This document shows, piece by piece, positions 35,534-47,483 of a DNA stretch of 64,000 bases. Source of the DNA: Myrica gale (Eukaryota > Streptophyta > Magnoliopsida > Fagales > Myricaceae). A program made the position numbers and the translations under genes. The stretch is taken from positions 19,951,001-20,015,000 of the forward strand of contig OZ005621.1 of assembly GCA_963930655.1 (NCBI GenBank), given 5' to 3'. The notes under the pieces were generated by a model. It was not told the origin of the DNA. It saw only the letters and a list, made by a program, of their open reading frames with translations, and ran no database searches. Position 1 is the stretch's first letter, and each line of letters starts with the position of its first letter.

Positions 35534-37712
35534 AAAGCACCTTGTCCACAAGGTGTGGGTATTGAACCCGCATCTGTTCCAGTTTCTCCCACGTAGCATC
35601 CTCTAGGGTTTGACCAGTCCAGTGAATCAAGACCTCGGTGATGGGAAGGTTGCCAGATCTGCGAACGCGACGTTCCAAAATGGCTTGAGGCTCAGTTTTT
35701 AAGCGACCTTGAGGATCCACCAGAGGCAAAGAAGGCAGTGGTGTACAACGACCTCCCAGTTTCTTCTTCAACTGGGACACATGGAAGACCGGATGAATCC
35801 GAGACTGTGCTGGGAGCTCCAGTTGGTAAGCTACTTCTCCCACCCTAGCTTTTATTTGGAAAGGACCATAAAACCTAGGAGATAGCTTCAATGCCTTTCG
35901 ATGAGCCACTGTAGTCTGCCGATAGGGCTGTAATCTTAGATAAACCCAGTCTCCTACTTCAAAAGTTCTTTCTGATCTCTTTAGGTCTGCATAGTATTTC
36001 ATGCGATGCTGTGCTTTTGACAGGTTCTCCTTCAGCAGTATGAGAGTCTGGTCACGGCTGCGTAAGACAAAGTCAACAGCTGCCACTTGTGTTGTACCAG
36101 CCTCATATGGCAGTAACTTGGGAGGTAATTGCCCGTAGATAACTTCATAGGGTGTTAGTTTAGTAGAAGCATGGTAATTTGTATTATACCACCACTCTGC
36201 AAGAGGCACCCACTGACACCAATCCTTTGGTCGATCACCCACAAAGCACCGAAGATAATTCTCTAGGCATTTATTCACCACTTCTGTTTGACCATCCGTT
36301 TGAGGGTGGTAAGCTGTGCTATAGGATAGAGTAGTCCCTTGAGCCTTAAAGAGTTCTCTCCAGAATGCACTAGTGAAAGTAGGATCTCTATCTGAAATGA
36401 TTGATTCTGGTAATCCATGTAGCTTAAAAACAAAATTCAGGAATACCCTAGCTACCTTAGATGCAGTGTATGGGTGTGATAAAGGCATAAAGTGTGCATA
36501 CTTAGATAGCCTGTCCACGACCACATAAAGGATAGAGTACCCCTGGGAATTAGGTAAACCCTCAATGAAGTCCATGGTGATGTGGCTCCAGCTACGCTCT
36601 AGAATGGGCAAAGGCTGCAGTAACCCTCCTGGTGCCATATTGTCATGCTTGTTTTGTTGACAAGTGTGACACTCCCTTATAAACTGTCGTAGGTCTTTCT
36701 TCATATTAGGCCAATAAAAATCCCTTTTGACTCGGTGTAGGGTTTTGTCATACCCTGAATGTCCTCCCACAGGAGTAGCATGAGCATGTTGAAGAAGTTG
36801 CTCCCTTAGAGCAGTGTGTGGTCCCACATAGAGTTTTCCCTTATAGGATAGAATCCCATTTCTCACATTGTACTTGATAGGATCCAATTTACCCTGCTCC
36901 CATTTGTTGAACAGCTCCTTAATCTCATCATCTTGGTAGCTGATTTTAAGATCCTCAAGCCAAGTAGCAGTAGGATAGGAAATAGCTGATAGGGAAACTT
37001 CATCAGGTGTCTCTCCTTTCCTGGATAATGCGTCTGCCACCTTATTGTCTCTTCCTCTTTTATATTCCACTCTGAAATCATACCCCAATAGTTTAGTGAG
37101 CCATTTCTGTTGGAATGGAGTTCCAATTTTCTGCTCAAGTAAGTGTTTTAGGCTCTGTTGGTCTGTCCTTACTACAAAAGTCTGCCCAATTAGATAAGGC
37201 CTCCATTTTTGCACAGCTGATACTACTGCCAGTAACTCTTTCTCATAGGTGGACATGTCAATGGTCCTTCCTTTGAGAGCCTGGCTAAAATAAGCAATGG
37301 GTCTGCCCCTTTGCATTAGGACTGCCCCTATCCCCATACCACTTGCATCACATTCTAAAATGAAGGGGTTAGAAAAATCAGGCAGTGCTAGGACTGGTGG
37401 TTTAGTGACTGCAAGCTTGAGATTGTGGAAAGCCTCGGTAGCTGCAGTAGACCACCCGAAAGAATTCTTCTTCAATAGAGCAGTTAGAGGTGCTGCAATA
37501 GACCCATAGCCTCTAATAAATTTTCTGTAGTAGCCTGTAAGGCCTAAAAACCCTCTCAGTGATTTCAAAGTTGTTGGAAGGGGCCAGTCCAACATAGACT
37601 GTATCTTTGAAGGATCTGCCTTTACCCCTTCATCTGAGACAATATGTCCCAAATAATCCACCTCCCTACACCCAAATCTGCATTTTGACCTTTTAGCATA
37701 GAGCTGGTGCTT
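35532..37712 (-). CDS. pol: Pol C-terminal part: end of RT, RNase H, integrase, chromodomain
   Basis: Continues in frame from the protease/RT part after one TAG codon (37713-37715). The open frame starts with the end of reverse transcriptase (VDYLGHIVS), then RNase H (ECDASGMGIGAVLMQ, YEKELLAVV), then integrase: HHCC zinc finger (H-x3-H ... CHTC), catalytic D in MDFIEGLP, D in ISDRDPTF and E in the TDGQTEVVN region, then the GPF/Y-type motif (SPRFYGPFQI). At the C-terminus is a chromodomain-like segment (ILERRV, EVLIHWTG, DATWE), which in such elements is thought to guide integration to heterochromatin. The catalytic residues are intact. Confidence 0.88.
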   Translation of the reverse strand, partial: KHQLYAKRSKCRFGCREVDYLGHIVSDEGVKADPSKIQSMLDWPLPTTLKSLRGFLGLTGYYRKFIRGYGSIAAPLTALLKKNSFGWSTAATEAFHNLKLAVTKPPVLALPDFSNPFILECDASGMGIGAVLMQRGRPIAYFSQALKGRTIDMSTYEKELLAVVSAVQKWRPYLIGQTFVVRTDQQSLKHLLEQKIGTPFQQKWLTKLLGYDFRVEYKRGRDNKVADALSRKGETPDEVSLSAISYPTATWLEDLKISYQDDEIKELFNKWEQGKLDPIKYNVRNGILSYKGKLYVGPHTALREQLLQHAHATPVGGHSGYDKTLHRVKRDFYWPNMKKDLRQFIRECHTCQQNKHDNMAPGGLLQPLPILERSWSHITMDFIEGLPNSQGYSILYVVVDRLSKYAHFMPLSHPYTASKVARVFLNFVFKLHGLPESIISDRDPTFTSAFWRELFKAQGTTLSYSTAYHPQTDGQTEVVNKCLENYLRCFVGDRPKDWCQWVPLAEWWYNTNYHASTKLTPYEVIYGQLPPKLLPYEAGTTQVAAVDFVLRSRDQTLILLKENLSKAQHRMKYYADLKRSERTFEVGDWVYLRLQPYRQTTVAHRKALKLSPRFYGPFQIKARVGEVAYQLELPAQSRIHPVFHVSQLKKKLGGRCTPLPSLPLVDPQGRLKTEPQAILERRVRRSGNLPITEVLIHWTGQTLEDATWEKLEQMRVQYPHLVDKVL

Positions 37713-38828
37713 CTATAGGACCTCCAAAGTCATCTTTAGATGCTGCAAGTGATCTGCCCATGTTTGACTGTAGATTAAAATGTCATCGAAGAACACCAGT
37801 AGAAATTTTCGTAGGAAGGGCCTGAATACTTCATTCATGAGGCTTTGGAATGTTGAGGGGGCATTAGTCAGACCAAAGGGCATAACTAGAAATTCATAGT
37901 GGCCCTCATGTGTCCTAAAGGCTGTTTTAGGAACGTCCTCAGGCCTTACTCTGATTTGATGGTATCCAGAGCGTAAGTCTAGCTTAGAAAAGAATCTTGC
38001 CCCATGTAACTCATCAAGTAACTCATCTACCACTGGAATTGGAAATTTGTCCTTGACTGTCTCCTTATTTAGAGCCCTATAGTCCACGCACATCCGCCAA
38101 GTGCCATCTGCTTTCCTTACCAGTAACACAGGGGATGAAAAGGGGCTCTGACTCAATCTGATGACGCCCGTTTTCAATAGATCCCTGACAATTTTCTCTA
38201 TTTCCTCCTTCTGAAAAAATGGGTACCGATAGGGTCTCACTGAGATGGGAGGTATTCCTTCTTTAAGAATAATAGAGTGGTCATGTGACCTCATTTGTGG
38301 TAGTCCAGTAGGTTCGACAAACACCTGGGCATACTGCAGTAGGAGTGTTTCCACATCTGGTAATACCTCAGTGCTGCCCAATTCCACTGGTTCCAGCAAC
38401 TGTAGTAAAATGCCCCTCTGCTCAGATTTAGGCACTTCTGTCATCTCCCTTTCCTCCATTAGTTGTGTAGGATTCAAACCTTGCAACACAATCTGCTTCC
38501 CTTGCCAACTGAACTGCATAGTCAAGTCTGAGAAATTCCACAAAATCTGCCCCAGTGACCTTAGCCAATATACACCCAGCACCATATCACACCCAGCTAA
38601 TGACAACACATAGGTGTCAGTTGTGAAAGAGTTCCCTTGTATCTGTAACTTAAGAGCTTCCTTCCTCCCTTCACTGCCAATCAACTCTCCATTAGCCACC
38701 CGGACTTTAATGTTCTCTCCTCTTTCTATCTTTAACTGGGCTTTTTGTACAATTAGAGGGTCTAAAAAATTGTGTGTACTGCCTGAATCAATCAGTATCA
38801 CCACCTGTTGTTCCCCCCACTCTTCCAA
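37713..38828 (-). CDS. pol: Pol N-terminal part: protease and reverse transcriptase, ended by a premature TAG
   Basis: Aspartic protease with [12 protein letters not shown] near the start, then reverse transcriptase: [52 protein letters not shown] and the catalytic [11 protein letters not shown]. The frame stops at TAG (37713-37715) within the thumb region, while the same frame continues without other breaks at 37712. The frame opens at 38828 with TTG rather than ATG and overlaps gag by 41 bases, so it must be reached from gag or not at all. A single base substitution would explain the stop. Confidence 0.85.
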   Translation of the reverse strand: MEEWGEQQVVILIDSGSTHNFLDPLIVQKAQLKIERGENIKVRVANGELIGSEGRKEALKLQIQGNSFTTDTYVLSLAGCDMVLGVYWLRSLGQILWNFSDLTMQFSWQGKQIVLQGLNPTQLMEEREMTEVPKSEQRGILLQLLEPVELGSTEVLPDVETLLLQYAQVFVEPTGLPQMRSHDHSIILKEGIPPISVRPYRYPFFQKEEIEKIVRDLLKTGVIRLSQSPFSSPVLLVRKADGTWRMCVDYRALNKETVKDKFPIPVVDELLDELHGARFFSKLDLRSGYHQIRVRPEDVPKTAFRTHEGHYEFLVMPFGLTNAPSTFQSLMNEVFRPFLRKFLLVFFDDILIYSQTWADHLQHLKMTLEVL

Positions 38829-39957
38829 TTACCCTCATGGTTTTAGGGTTCATAGACCCTGTCAAAGCATGTAAGGAAATCTCTGGATTTCCTTCCTCCA
38901 CCTCCACCTTCGAGCCATCCTCTAATTCTGTTTCCTCTTCTAACTCCACCTCTTCGGTTTCCCAACATTCCATAATGAACAACTTAGGATTCTTACAAAC
39001 ATGTTTTGAATGCCACTTCTCATCACAGTTATAACACAGTCCCTTCTCCCTCTTTTCCTTCATTTGATTGGGTGTGAGTTTTTGGATTGGATACGTTTTT
39101 CTGTTGGCATTTGGGTTATGGGCATTACTGGTGGGATGGTTTGAATAGTTTGAGTTGCTGTTTGGATGATGTGAGGTTGAATGGTATGTGGTTGGTGTAG
39201 GCAGTAGACCCCTAGGGTTCTTCTTGTTAAGTAACACATGTTCTTCTTGAATTTTTGCTAATCCATAAGCAACAATCAGGTTAGGGGGACTGAACATCCT
39301 GACAGGTAACCTGATCTCATCTTTTAGCCCACTTAAAAAACAACTTAACTTGTACCCTTCAGTCAAGCCTCTTAGTCGATTAGACAAGGCTTCAAACTGT
39401 CCCTTGTAGTTCTCTACACTCCCAGTTTGTCTTAATCGAGTCAACATCTCCATAGGGTCATCATATGAGCTTGGGCCAAATCTGATTTGAAGAGCTTGTA
39501 CAAAACTCTCCCAATCCCTTATACCTCCAGAATTCTCTAGATCCTGGAACCATACAAGGGCAGTTCCCTCCATGTGATAGGAAGCTAGTAAAATTCGATG
39601 ATTCATGGGAGTCTTATGAAAGCTAAAAAACTGAGTGGCTTTGTACAACCAACCATTCGGATCAGTTCCATCAAACTTGGGAAAATCCAGCTTCACTGAC
39701 CTGAATTGAAGACCACCAGGATCTCCACCTCCTCCATTTCCTCCACTGCCTCCACTTCCACTTGCTGGGGAACTCAAAGCAGAAATTACAGATACTACCT
39801 CCGTCTCCTTCTCTTTGGCTTTGAGTAAGACTTGCATATTCATTGTCAGATTTGCAAGCTGTTGTAGTACACTGTGCATATTTTGCTTCTGATCGTCTTG
39901 TTCTTTCTTCAACAGAGAAATGTTCTCCATGATCTCCTGATAACGAGTATCCACCAT
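38788..39957 (-). CDS. gag: Gag protein of the complete Ty3 element
   Basis: 389 residues from the ATG at 39957-39955, chosen because it is the first one after the primer site. Glu/Lys-rich N-terminal helix, Gly/Ser-rich linker, Gag core, Asn/His-rich linker, and one CCHC knuckle ([14 protein letters not shown]). It ends in a TGA 40 bases after the pol frame opens. The junction contains a run of six G; with five G the gag frame would read straight into the protease, as is usual for plant elements of this group. Confidence 0.87.
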   Translation of the reverse strand: MVDTRYQEIMENISLLKKEQDDQKQNMHSVLQQLANLTMNMQVLLKAKEKETEVVSVISALSSPASGSGGSGGNGGGGDPGGLQFRSVKLDFPKFDGTDPNGWLYKATQFFSFHKTPMNHRILLASYHMEGTALVWFQDLENSGGIRDWESFVQALQIRFGPSSYDDPMEMLTRLRQTGSVENYKGQFEALSNRLRGLTEGYKLSCFLSGLKDEIRLPVRMFSPPNLIVAYGLAKIQEEHVLLNKKNPRGLLPTPTTYHSTSHHPNSNSNYSNHPTSNAHNPNANRKTYPIQKLTPNQMKEKREKGLCYNCDEKWHSKHVCKNPKLFIMECWETEEVELEEETELEDGSKVEVEEGNPEISLHALTGSMNPKTMRVIGRVGGTTGGDTD

Positions 39958-39968
39958 GGCTGGATCTT

Positions 39969-39981
39969 GGCTCTGATACCA
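39969..39981 (-). other. Primer-binding site (initiator-Met tRNA)
   Basis: Minus-strand TGGTATCAGAGCC two bases from the 5' LTR. Confidence 0.92.
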
Positions 39982-39983
39982 AA

Positions 39984-40574
39984 TGTAACACTCTGTTTGG
40001 ATTAGTGTAATTTGAAGCAAGGCTTCCGACTGTTTGTAATATTAGAATCAAGAATGAGAATAAGGAATCTGTGTTGGATGTAAATTGAACGTGATAGACT
40101 GAATTGGAAAGGCCAAATTCGAGGTTTGGCCAACCTCCTTACAGACTGGGAGAGAAGAAGAAGATAACAATGAAATCCAAATATTCGATCCCCTCTAACA
40201 AACTAACTGCTTCTTTATATATCAGAAGCTTCTTACATGCCTAAGGACCACTTCCTAACATATCGCATGGACCTTGTTCTTACATTCTACAACCCACACG
40301 ACACACACCACTAAAGGCCAACTTAAAGGCGAGGCCCATTGACTTAAGCGAATAACTCACGCTTCAGCCCATTCCTCACACTGCTTCTCCAGCCCAACAC
40401 CACATGTAATGCCCAGCCCATCCGACAGCCAGCACACACGTGAATACAAACTCCTCGTACCCTTATGCTTCTCGTAAGTTCCAGTGTCTTCAATCTCCCC
40501 CAATTTCTCGACGACATCCCAAATCCCTTCACACGAACCCTAACCCCCTTCTCCTTCCCTGTAGGCTTGTGACA
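39984..40574 (-). repeat. 5' LTR of the complete Ty3 element
   Basis: 591 bp, TG/CA ended, with the TATATAAAG promoter box near 40214-40224 on the minus strand. Identical to the LTR at 1787-2377. Confidence 0.95.
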
Positions 40575-40579
40575 TACAC

Positions 40580-42867
40580 ACCATATGGGGGTCGAGTCCT
40601 ATACCATTTTGAAGGTCAAGTCAAAAGGAATTTTTAGGTTGAACGGTTTAAGGTTTGTTGATTATTTTATAGGGTATGGTTAGTTTCGTAAAGAGGAAGA
40701 TCTATAATACTGCAACTCCCATGAATTAAAAGTTACAGTGCAATTGGGCCAAGGCTAGAACTTTTAGAAGATTTCCAAGTGTGACAGGGTTTATTTTCTT
40801 TAAACCTACGTTAGCCCTTTATTGGATTTAAATGAGGTGTACATGTGGTGACCGTCAGATTTGAGCCTCAAAATCTCAGCCCTCCCTTAACAAACTTCGC
40901 ACCATTAACCTTCGCACAGAATCCAATCCCTGACCTAACCAATCCAACGGGTGACCATTTCCGGTTGATCAAAGGAAAAAGAAATAATAATACACCGGCA
41001 CAACAGTGTCCAACAAATGCAAGAAAATCCAAGAAAAAGAAAAACTAACATGTGTGGATCCTTTTCCCCTTCCCCACAGTAATCAAGAAAAGATGAATAG
41101 GAATCAAAAGAAACAAATCCTTTATATTCTTCTGAACCCAGCAAATCGTGGCAAGCTTCGCAGATTGGTGATAAGAAAGTATACCTTTACTGTATTGATA
41201 GCGTATGTACGTATAGTTGCATCAACAGGGTTCACAACTAAGTCCTTTAAGCACTCAACACGATTTCCGCAATGCGGATTCACTTCGGCAAATCGTAGAA
41301 GTTCTCCAAGATTTCCTTTTAGAAGACTAAACCTGCAACCCGCGGGCTCCCTCAAGAATGCCTACCAGCATAATTGGTGAAAGATAGAACTTATATGCAG
41401 GGTAGGAACCGAAGGAACGGAACCGGAATTGCCTATTCCGGTTTCCGTTCCGGTACCCACCGGAATTGTGATTTTCATTATGTATTCCGGATTGGAACCG
41501 AAATGTATTTGAAGCAACCGGATTTACACTTTTACCCTGGTTATGCACGTACGACTTTCTTTTGTAAAACGTAAATATCAAAGTCAACGGTTAATGGGAC
41601 ACATCAATGGGAACGTGGCAGCTGAGGTGGAGCTGACTGGACCAATGCTGAAGTGGAAGTGCTGACTGGATGGGAACGGGCTGGGCTTTATCTACGAGAC
41701 CCAAAGAGAGGATCCAAATAAAAAGGCCCAATGAGAAGCTGACCTAATAAGAGACAGGATGTTGCAAACATGCAGAATTCATTGTGATTGCCGAATTCAT
41801 TGAATGCATAAAGAATATCTGTGATTTCTTAATTCATTTAAGTTAATGGAATGATTTCCGAATTCATTAATTTTTTTCGTATGAATATTTTTGTAGGTCT
41901 TATTATTAGAATTTCCAATGGGAAAGAATGATCATGTCATCCGGCTAGTATAATTGATTAAAGTTGGAGCTATTTTTAACCGATCTATCACAGCATCCGT
42001 TGGGTGAAGAGCCTGAGAGAGCTATACTTGAAGTCCAGCATTTGGGGATTGTTGAAAGGTCCAAGTTCTCCTTTCTTCCTCATGCAAGCAAAGTAAACAA
42101 GCTAGAACTTAAAGTCCTCCCCATAGGGGATTTCTCCGATGTAATTGTTAGTCGTCATCGTTCAATATCTTTTGTTTCCTAGTTTGATTATTAGTGAGAG
42201 AGAGAATGTGTGTACCTTCCCTGTTTTTTTCTTTCTCTATTTATCTTTCTTCTTTTCTTTCTGGGTCGGAGCTTCCTAGGCCTCGGCCCGTTCTCTCCCT
42301 TTTCCTTTATTATGGTTTCTTGTTATCATGAGCCCTTTGTCCTTCATTAATTAAGTAGGGCCAACTTTTTTCATTATTTATCCTCATTGGTCTTCAGTAA
42401 GGCAGTTCATGTTTACTCATTTAATGGCTGAATTTTATTCTCCCTAGCATCAACTTGCCAGGAAATCAGATGGTTAACTCCACTTTACTTTTTATGCTAG
42501 ACGTGATCCTCATTTTAGAGGGTTGTTAGCCTTTCCCTTATGGCTAAGTTCTTCCGTCGGCAAAAACTTTGTATGTATTCGAATGAGCCTATGCTCGACC
42601 CAGTATCCGCTTCATTTCTCATTAGGCCTCAATAACCTTTATAAGGGCCGAAAAATCTATCCCCATCAAAAGTTATTAACTTTAAATGAATTTTTGAAAC
42701 CTTATAAGTAGTTTCTTTTAATTATTTCCATCTTGCAATCTCACAGTCAAAGATCAAAATAAAACAAATATTTTCTATTTATTTGGTTTAATTTTTTTAT
42801 TTATATATTGTTCTTCGTCACGTAGTTCAATCTTATGAATTAGACATAATTGACTTTAATTTGTGCA
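40580..42867. other. Non-genic, repeat-derived stretch (copy B)
   Basis: Copy of 2383-4670. Direct repeat arm 1 is at 41263-41557. The unrecognised 72-codon frame is at 41964-42182. No gene. Confidence 0.6.
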
Positions 42868-43924
42868 ACAGATTTTTCCAGTTACTTAAACGAGAAAAGG
42901 TCACTCTTTTTACATAATTATACTCTTCGGCCAATTAGAACATATCTTAATCGTTATCCCAAATTGTAACTCATTGTGGTGCATAACTTACTACTAAGAT
43001 ATAGGCCACGCAACATTTTAGGTTTTTTTTGTAGATTTATTTTCCGGAGGAAATTTACATTTTATACCCTCTAATTAAAATATATTTTATAATTTGCCTT
43101 CAAAATATCAAACTTTACACATTTCACTTTAAACTACTGATTAATTCAACAATTTTGGACAGACTGTGTTTTCAACGATTTCCGAGGACCGCAGTGCGGA
43201 TTCACTTCGGCTAATCGTAGAAGCTCTCCAAGATTTCCTTTTAGAAGACTTATGCCTAAACCTGCAACCCACGGGCTCCCTCGAGAATGCCTACCAGCAT
43301 TGGTCAACCGTCAAGGACGTAGGAACCAAACTCCAACGCCCATGTATTTGAAGCAACCGGATTTACACTTCTACCCCGGTTATGCACGTATCACTTTTCT
43401 TGCTCGTAATTAATATATAATTGAGAAAATAATAATAATTAACAATTTCTAACTACCAACAATTAACGCAATATTATATCTTAAAATATCAAATTTGATA
43501 CATTATACCCCAAACAATTAATAGATTGACAATTTACATCCAAATTTAAGATCTTACCTTTAAAATCATAAAAAGATTGGTCACATGACATAGTCTTAAT
43601 GGTAATGATGGGATAAGATATGGTCGGCCCAGTAATATAAAAAGTTTGAGGTTCAGTGACCTTCATAACGGCCTAAACAACCTATTAAAGAAATAAAATT
43701 CTTGTGTGATTCTGTAACATACTGGGATTCTACCTCTTCTACATATTTGGAAGAGTTCCGGTCTTTAACTTATCATAGTTGAATAATGAGAGTCTCAACC
43801 CACCCTCAAGGAGTTCAATCCTAACGTAATCATTCTCTGGCTTTATAAAAAGACAAGGTATACACTCAAAATTCTCATGCTCTGATTACTAGTTTTCCTA
43901 TCATTATTTTATAATCTCCTTGAC

Positions 43925-45988
43925 TAGAGGCAGATCCAGGGGATACGGGCGGGGGCGGCTGCCCCCACACTGACCCAGGCCTACTTCCAGGGGCGGGACT
44001 GGGCCAGCGAGGGCACACCCACTGGCCCAGTCCGTTTCACCCTCTGATTTAAAAAAAAAAAAAATCAGACATCTCTTTCTCACTTTGCGATCTCTCTGTG
44101 TCTCCCTCAGTCCTCACAGCTCAGCAGTCTCTCTCACTGCTCACTGCCGCCGCTGCCACTACCCCGTCTGCCGTCCCCCGCCGCACGCCCACCATCCCCG
44201 GCAGATCGGCGGCGCCGCCGACCCTGGTAAGCCCAGCTCCACCTCTGATCTCTCTCATTCATATATTGTAGCACAGTAAGTTCTTGGCTAACTTTTTTCA
44301 TTGTAACATTATTGGTTGACCCTTGTGGTGGACATAGATTTATTATTTCTCCAAGGATGCAGGAAATTTCCCATGTATAGAGACCTGTCAAATACACCAT
44401 TTTTTGACTACTCTATTTGTGTGGTCCATTATCACTTTAACTGCACTAATACATAAATTATGTAGGTTCTCATTAATTTATCATTTGCCAATTAAAAATG
44501 AAAGCACAGAAATATTGTTTTTAATTGATCTAATTTATTATTGAGATTATTTTGAACAAAAAAATAGCTGATTGCATCAATGCTTTTTGACAGAAGAAGA
44601 TTTCTTATCTTCATATAACCATCAAACTCCATAATTATTGATGGATGTTAAGAATTGTCTTCCTCATATCATATGCTGATTGACATTTTAAATTGTTTCG
44701 TTTTGTTTTGTTTTGTTCTTTTTAGATAATAAATATGTTTTTGATAAAAAAAAGTCACGAAGCATGTCCTAATGTGGCTACTACTCTAATGAGGATTCTA
44801 GTTCGAAAAGACCTCGTCCTTTGTTGAGTTCGGATGATATTATTTATGACCTAGGGTTGCGTAAATCTATTAACTCGTATGATGCTAGGATTCAAGATCA
44901 AGTCCGTAGGGAGTACTTGATCAAAGGTGTTTTTCAACCTCGTGACTATGTTTTTCCTAATAGGAAATGTGGGAAGAATTAAGGGGTTTTAGGGAGATGT
45001 GGTACAAAGATTATTCATGGTTAGAATATAGTGTATCAGAGGATGCATCTTATTGTTTGTGGTGTTATCTATTTAGGCGACCTAAAGGAGCACAATCCGG
45101 GAAATATGTGTTTATATCTAAGGGATTTAATAACTGGAAAAAGTCGCTGGAAAGATTTAATGAACATGTTGTCGGACATGATAGTGCTCACAATGAAGTT
45201 AGACAAAAATGTGAAGCACTCATGAATCAGCGACAAAGTGTGTCACACGTATTATCCGCACATGGGCACGAGCAAGAGAATTCTTATCGTATTCGATTAA
45301 CAACGATTTTAGATTGCATTCGTTTTCTTTTGGGGCAATGATTATCTTTTCGTGGTCATGATGAGTCCAAGAGTGCATTGAGGCATGGCAATTTTTGTAA
45401 GCTTTTGAAATGGTACAACTTACGTAAAAAAAAGGTTGCTAAGACAATTAATATAAATGCTTCTGGAAACAACTAAATGACTTGTCCAACTATTCAGAAG
45501 GAAATGATGAGTGCTTGTACAACACAAACCACACTTGCTATCATTAAAGACATTAGGGATGAATTTTTTTTCTTTTATGGTTGATGAGTCTCGAAATAGT
45601 TTAGTGAATGAGCAAATGACAGTGGTTTTGAGATATGTGAACAAAAGTGGATAGTTGATTGAACGGTTTCTTGGTGTGAAACATATTACTGACACATGCT
45701 CTCAATCCTTAAAAACTGTTATAGATAAATTGTTTGCAAGACACGGGTTATCAATACCCAGATTGAGAGGTCAAGGGTAAGATGGGGCTTCAAAGATCGA
45801 ATTTCCATAGAATCCAATTATCATTTCTTAGTATTAGCAAATAGTACAGTAAATTTATTTCATTATTTTTAATTCTTTAATTTGCGATATTGTAATTTTA
45901 AGACACTTTTTACATTATGTGAGATTTTTTTTGTCATTCTCCCTTAGAAATTCGACCCCACTCATTTTATATCTTAGATACGCCATTG
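43925..45988 (+). mobile_element. hAT transposon (copy B)
   Basis: Target duplication TCCTTGAC at 43917-43924 and 45989-45996. Identical to 5728-7791, including all transposase lesions. Confidence 0.85.
44748..45795 (+). pseudogene. hAT transposase remnant (copy B)
   Basis: Same broken frames as 6551-7598. The largest open piece is 44967-45341, with the zinc-finger-like block. Confidence 0.8.
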
Positions 45989-46773
45989 TCCTTGACTTAA
46001 GCATCAAAGGTTCTTTTCCGTTGCCACACTAGTTCTCGTTTACATATTATAGCATTGGATTCGGGCCCGCTAATCTTTCTATCACGTGGTTATTTTTGGA
46101 ATCATCACGTAAAATATTATAACATAGAATATGAAGTGTGAATTTATTAATAGTTTAAGGTGTAACGTGTAAAGTTTGATTTTTTGTAAGGCAAATTGCA
46201 AAACATATGCTAATGAGAGGGTATAAAATGTAAATGTGCTGGAAAAAATAAATAAATCCACCGCGTAACTAAATAAAATGTTGCGTGGCCTATATCTTGG
46301 TAGCAAGGTATGCAGCACCACCTGGAGTTAGCAATAAGTTACAATTTAGGGTAACAATTAAGATATGTTCTTATTAGCCGAAGAGTGTAATTATGTGGAA
46401 AGTGTGATCTTCTCTCGCTTAAGTAACGAGAAAAATATGTTACATTCGACTTTTGTGCACAGACTTGACTCAATTGAGAAAGTATTGATAGGACTGGAAA
46501 GGCAATGACAAAATCTAGGCCCTTAATTTGATCCTAAAATTCAAATATCAGATGAGTTATATAGTCACTAACAAGAGGAATAATTCAAATTTAAACCCAC
46601 TTACGGATAGGGTTGTGCATCGAAAATTTCGGATTCGGAAGGGACCAATCCGAATCTGAAATTTTTGGATAACAAATTTCACTTCTAAATCCGATCCAAA
46701 ATGCACTAATATCCGACTCAGTCGGTCAAAGCGGATTAGGATCAGATTCGGAGTTGGACCAGCGTCCCATACT

Positions 46774-47475
46774 TAGGGCCGAAACCGATTGGGCCCGGCC
46801 GGTTTTGGGATAGCCCAGTTCGGCTGTTGGCCCAAAAAATTTCAGAACCGAGGGCCTCGGTTCAGCCCACGGTTTTGGGGGCCCAAGGCGCCGAACCGTG
46901 GTCCCCCAGGTAATTTCGCTATTTTTTTTAAACCCCCCCTTTTAATTTATTTCCCAGTTCCCCTCCCCTTCCCCTCTTCACGACCCTTCCCCCTCCCCCT
47001 CCCCCTTTCAGATCTGACTTTCTCACCCAGTTCCCCTCCCCCTTCTCTCTCAGATCTGCTCTCTCACAATATGCTCTCTCTCTCTCTCTCAGATCTCCCT
47101 CTCCCTCGTCCTCTCTCTCTCTTAGTCTAGTACGATTTGGGCAGTTGTTATTGGCTGCTATTTGGGTTGTTGGTGGTGGCTGCGATTTGGGTGGTTGGTG
47201 GTGGCTGCGATTTGGGTTGGTGGTGGTGATTAGTTGTGATATGGGTTGTTGGTGGTGGCTGCGATTTGAGGGATTCGGGTTGTTGGTGGTGGTGACTTAG
47301 GCGATTTGAGTGCATAGGGATCGACCGAACACCTACCGCCGCCGAATGTCGTCGGTCCGGCCGGTCTAAAGACCTCTCGGTGCAGTTGTAAGTCCCTATT
47401 TTTCATCAACCGAACCCCTCGGTTCGGTTGACGGTAGGGGCTGAAAATCGAACCAGGTGTCGGTTTTCACCCCTA
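46774..47475. mobile_element. Non-autonomous hAT element, 702 bp (copy B)
   Basis: Target duplication CCCATACT on both sides (46766-46773 and 47476-47483). Same as 8577-9278. Confidence 0.8.
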
Positions 47476-47483
47476 CCCATACT

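Larger units (their letters stand above)
34928..40574 (-). mobile_element. Complete Ty3 chromodomain LTR retrotransposon (5647 bp)
   Basis: Two 591-bp LTRs (34928-35518 and 39984-40574) with TG/CA ends, flanked by the target duplication TACAC (34923-34927 and 40575-40579). Order on the minus strand is 5' LTR, tRNA-iMet primer site, gag, protease, reverse transcriptase, RNase H, integrase with chromodomain, polypurine tract, 3' LTR. Size and chromodomain suggest a Reina-like chromovirus clade, tentatively. The LTRs differ at two bases (35007 and 35009), so the insertion is young. Pol carries one stop codon, and gag and pol are offset by one base, so this copy is probably not autonomous. It lies about 110 bases upstream of the first traced TASH3-like exon. 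Confidence 0.96.
42868..46442. mobile_element. Long inverted-repeat element with nested hAT (copy B)
   Basis: Arms 42868-43152 and 46138-46442. See copy A at 4671-8245 for the shared blocks. Direct repeat arm 2 lies at 43175-43397. Confidence 0.6.

Noticed and set aside
37713..37715. TAG in pol as a translational readthrough signal
   Set aside because: It lies in the middle of the reverse transcriptase rather than at a gag/pol border, so a mutation is the simpler reading.
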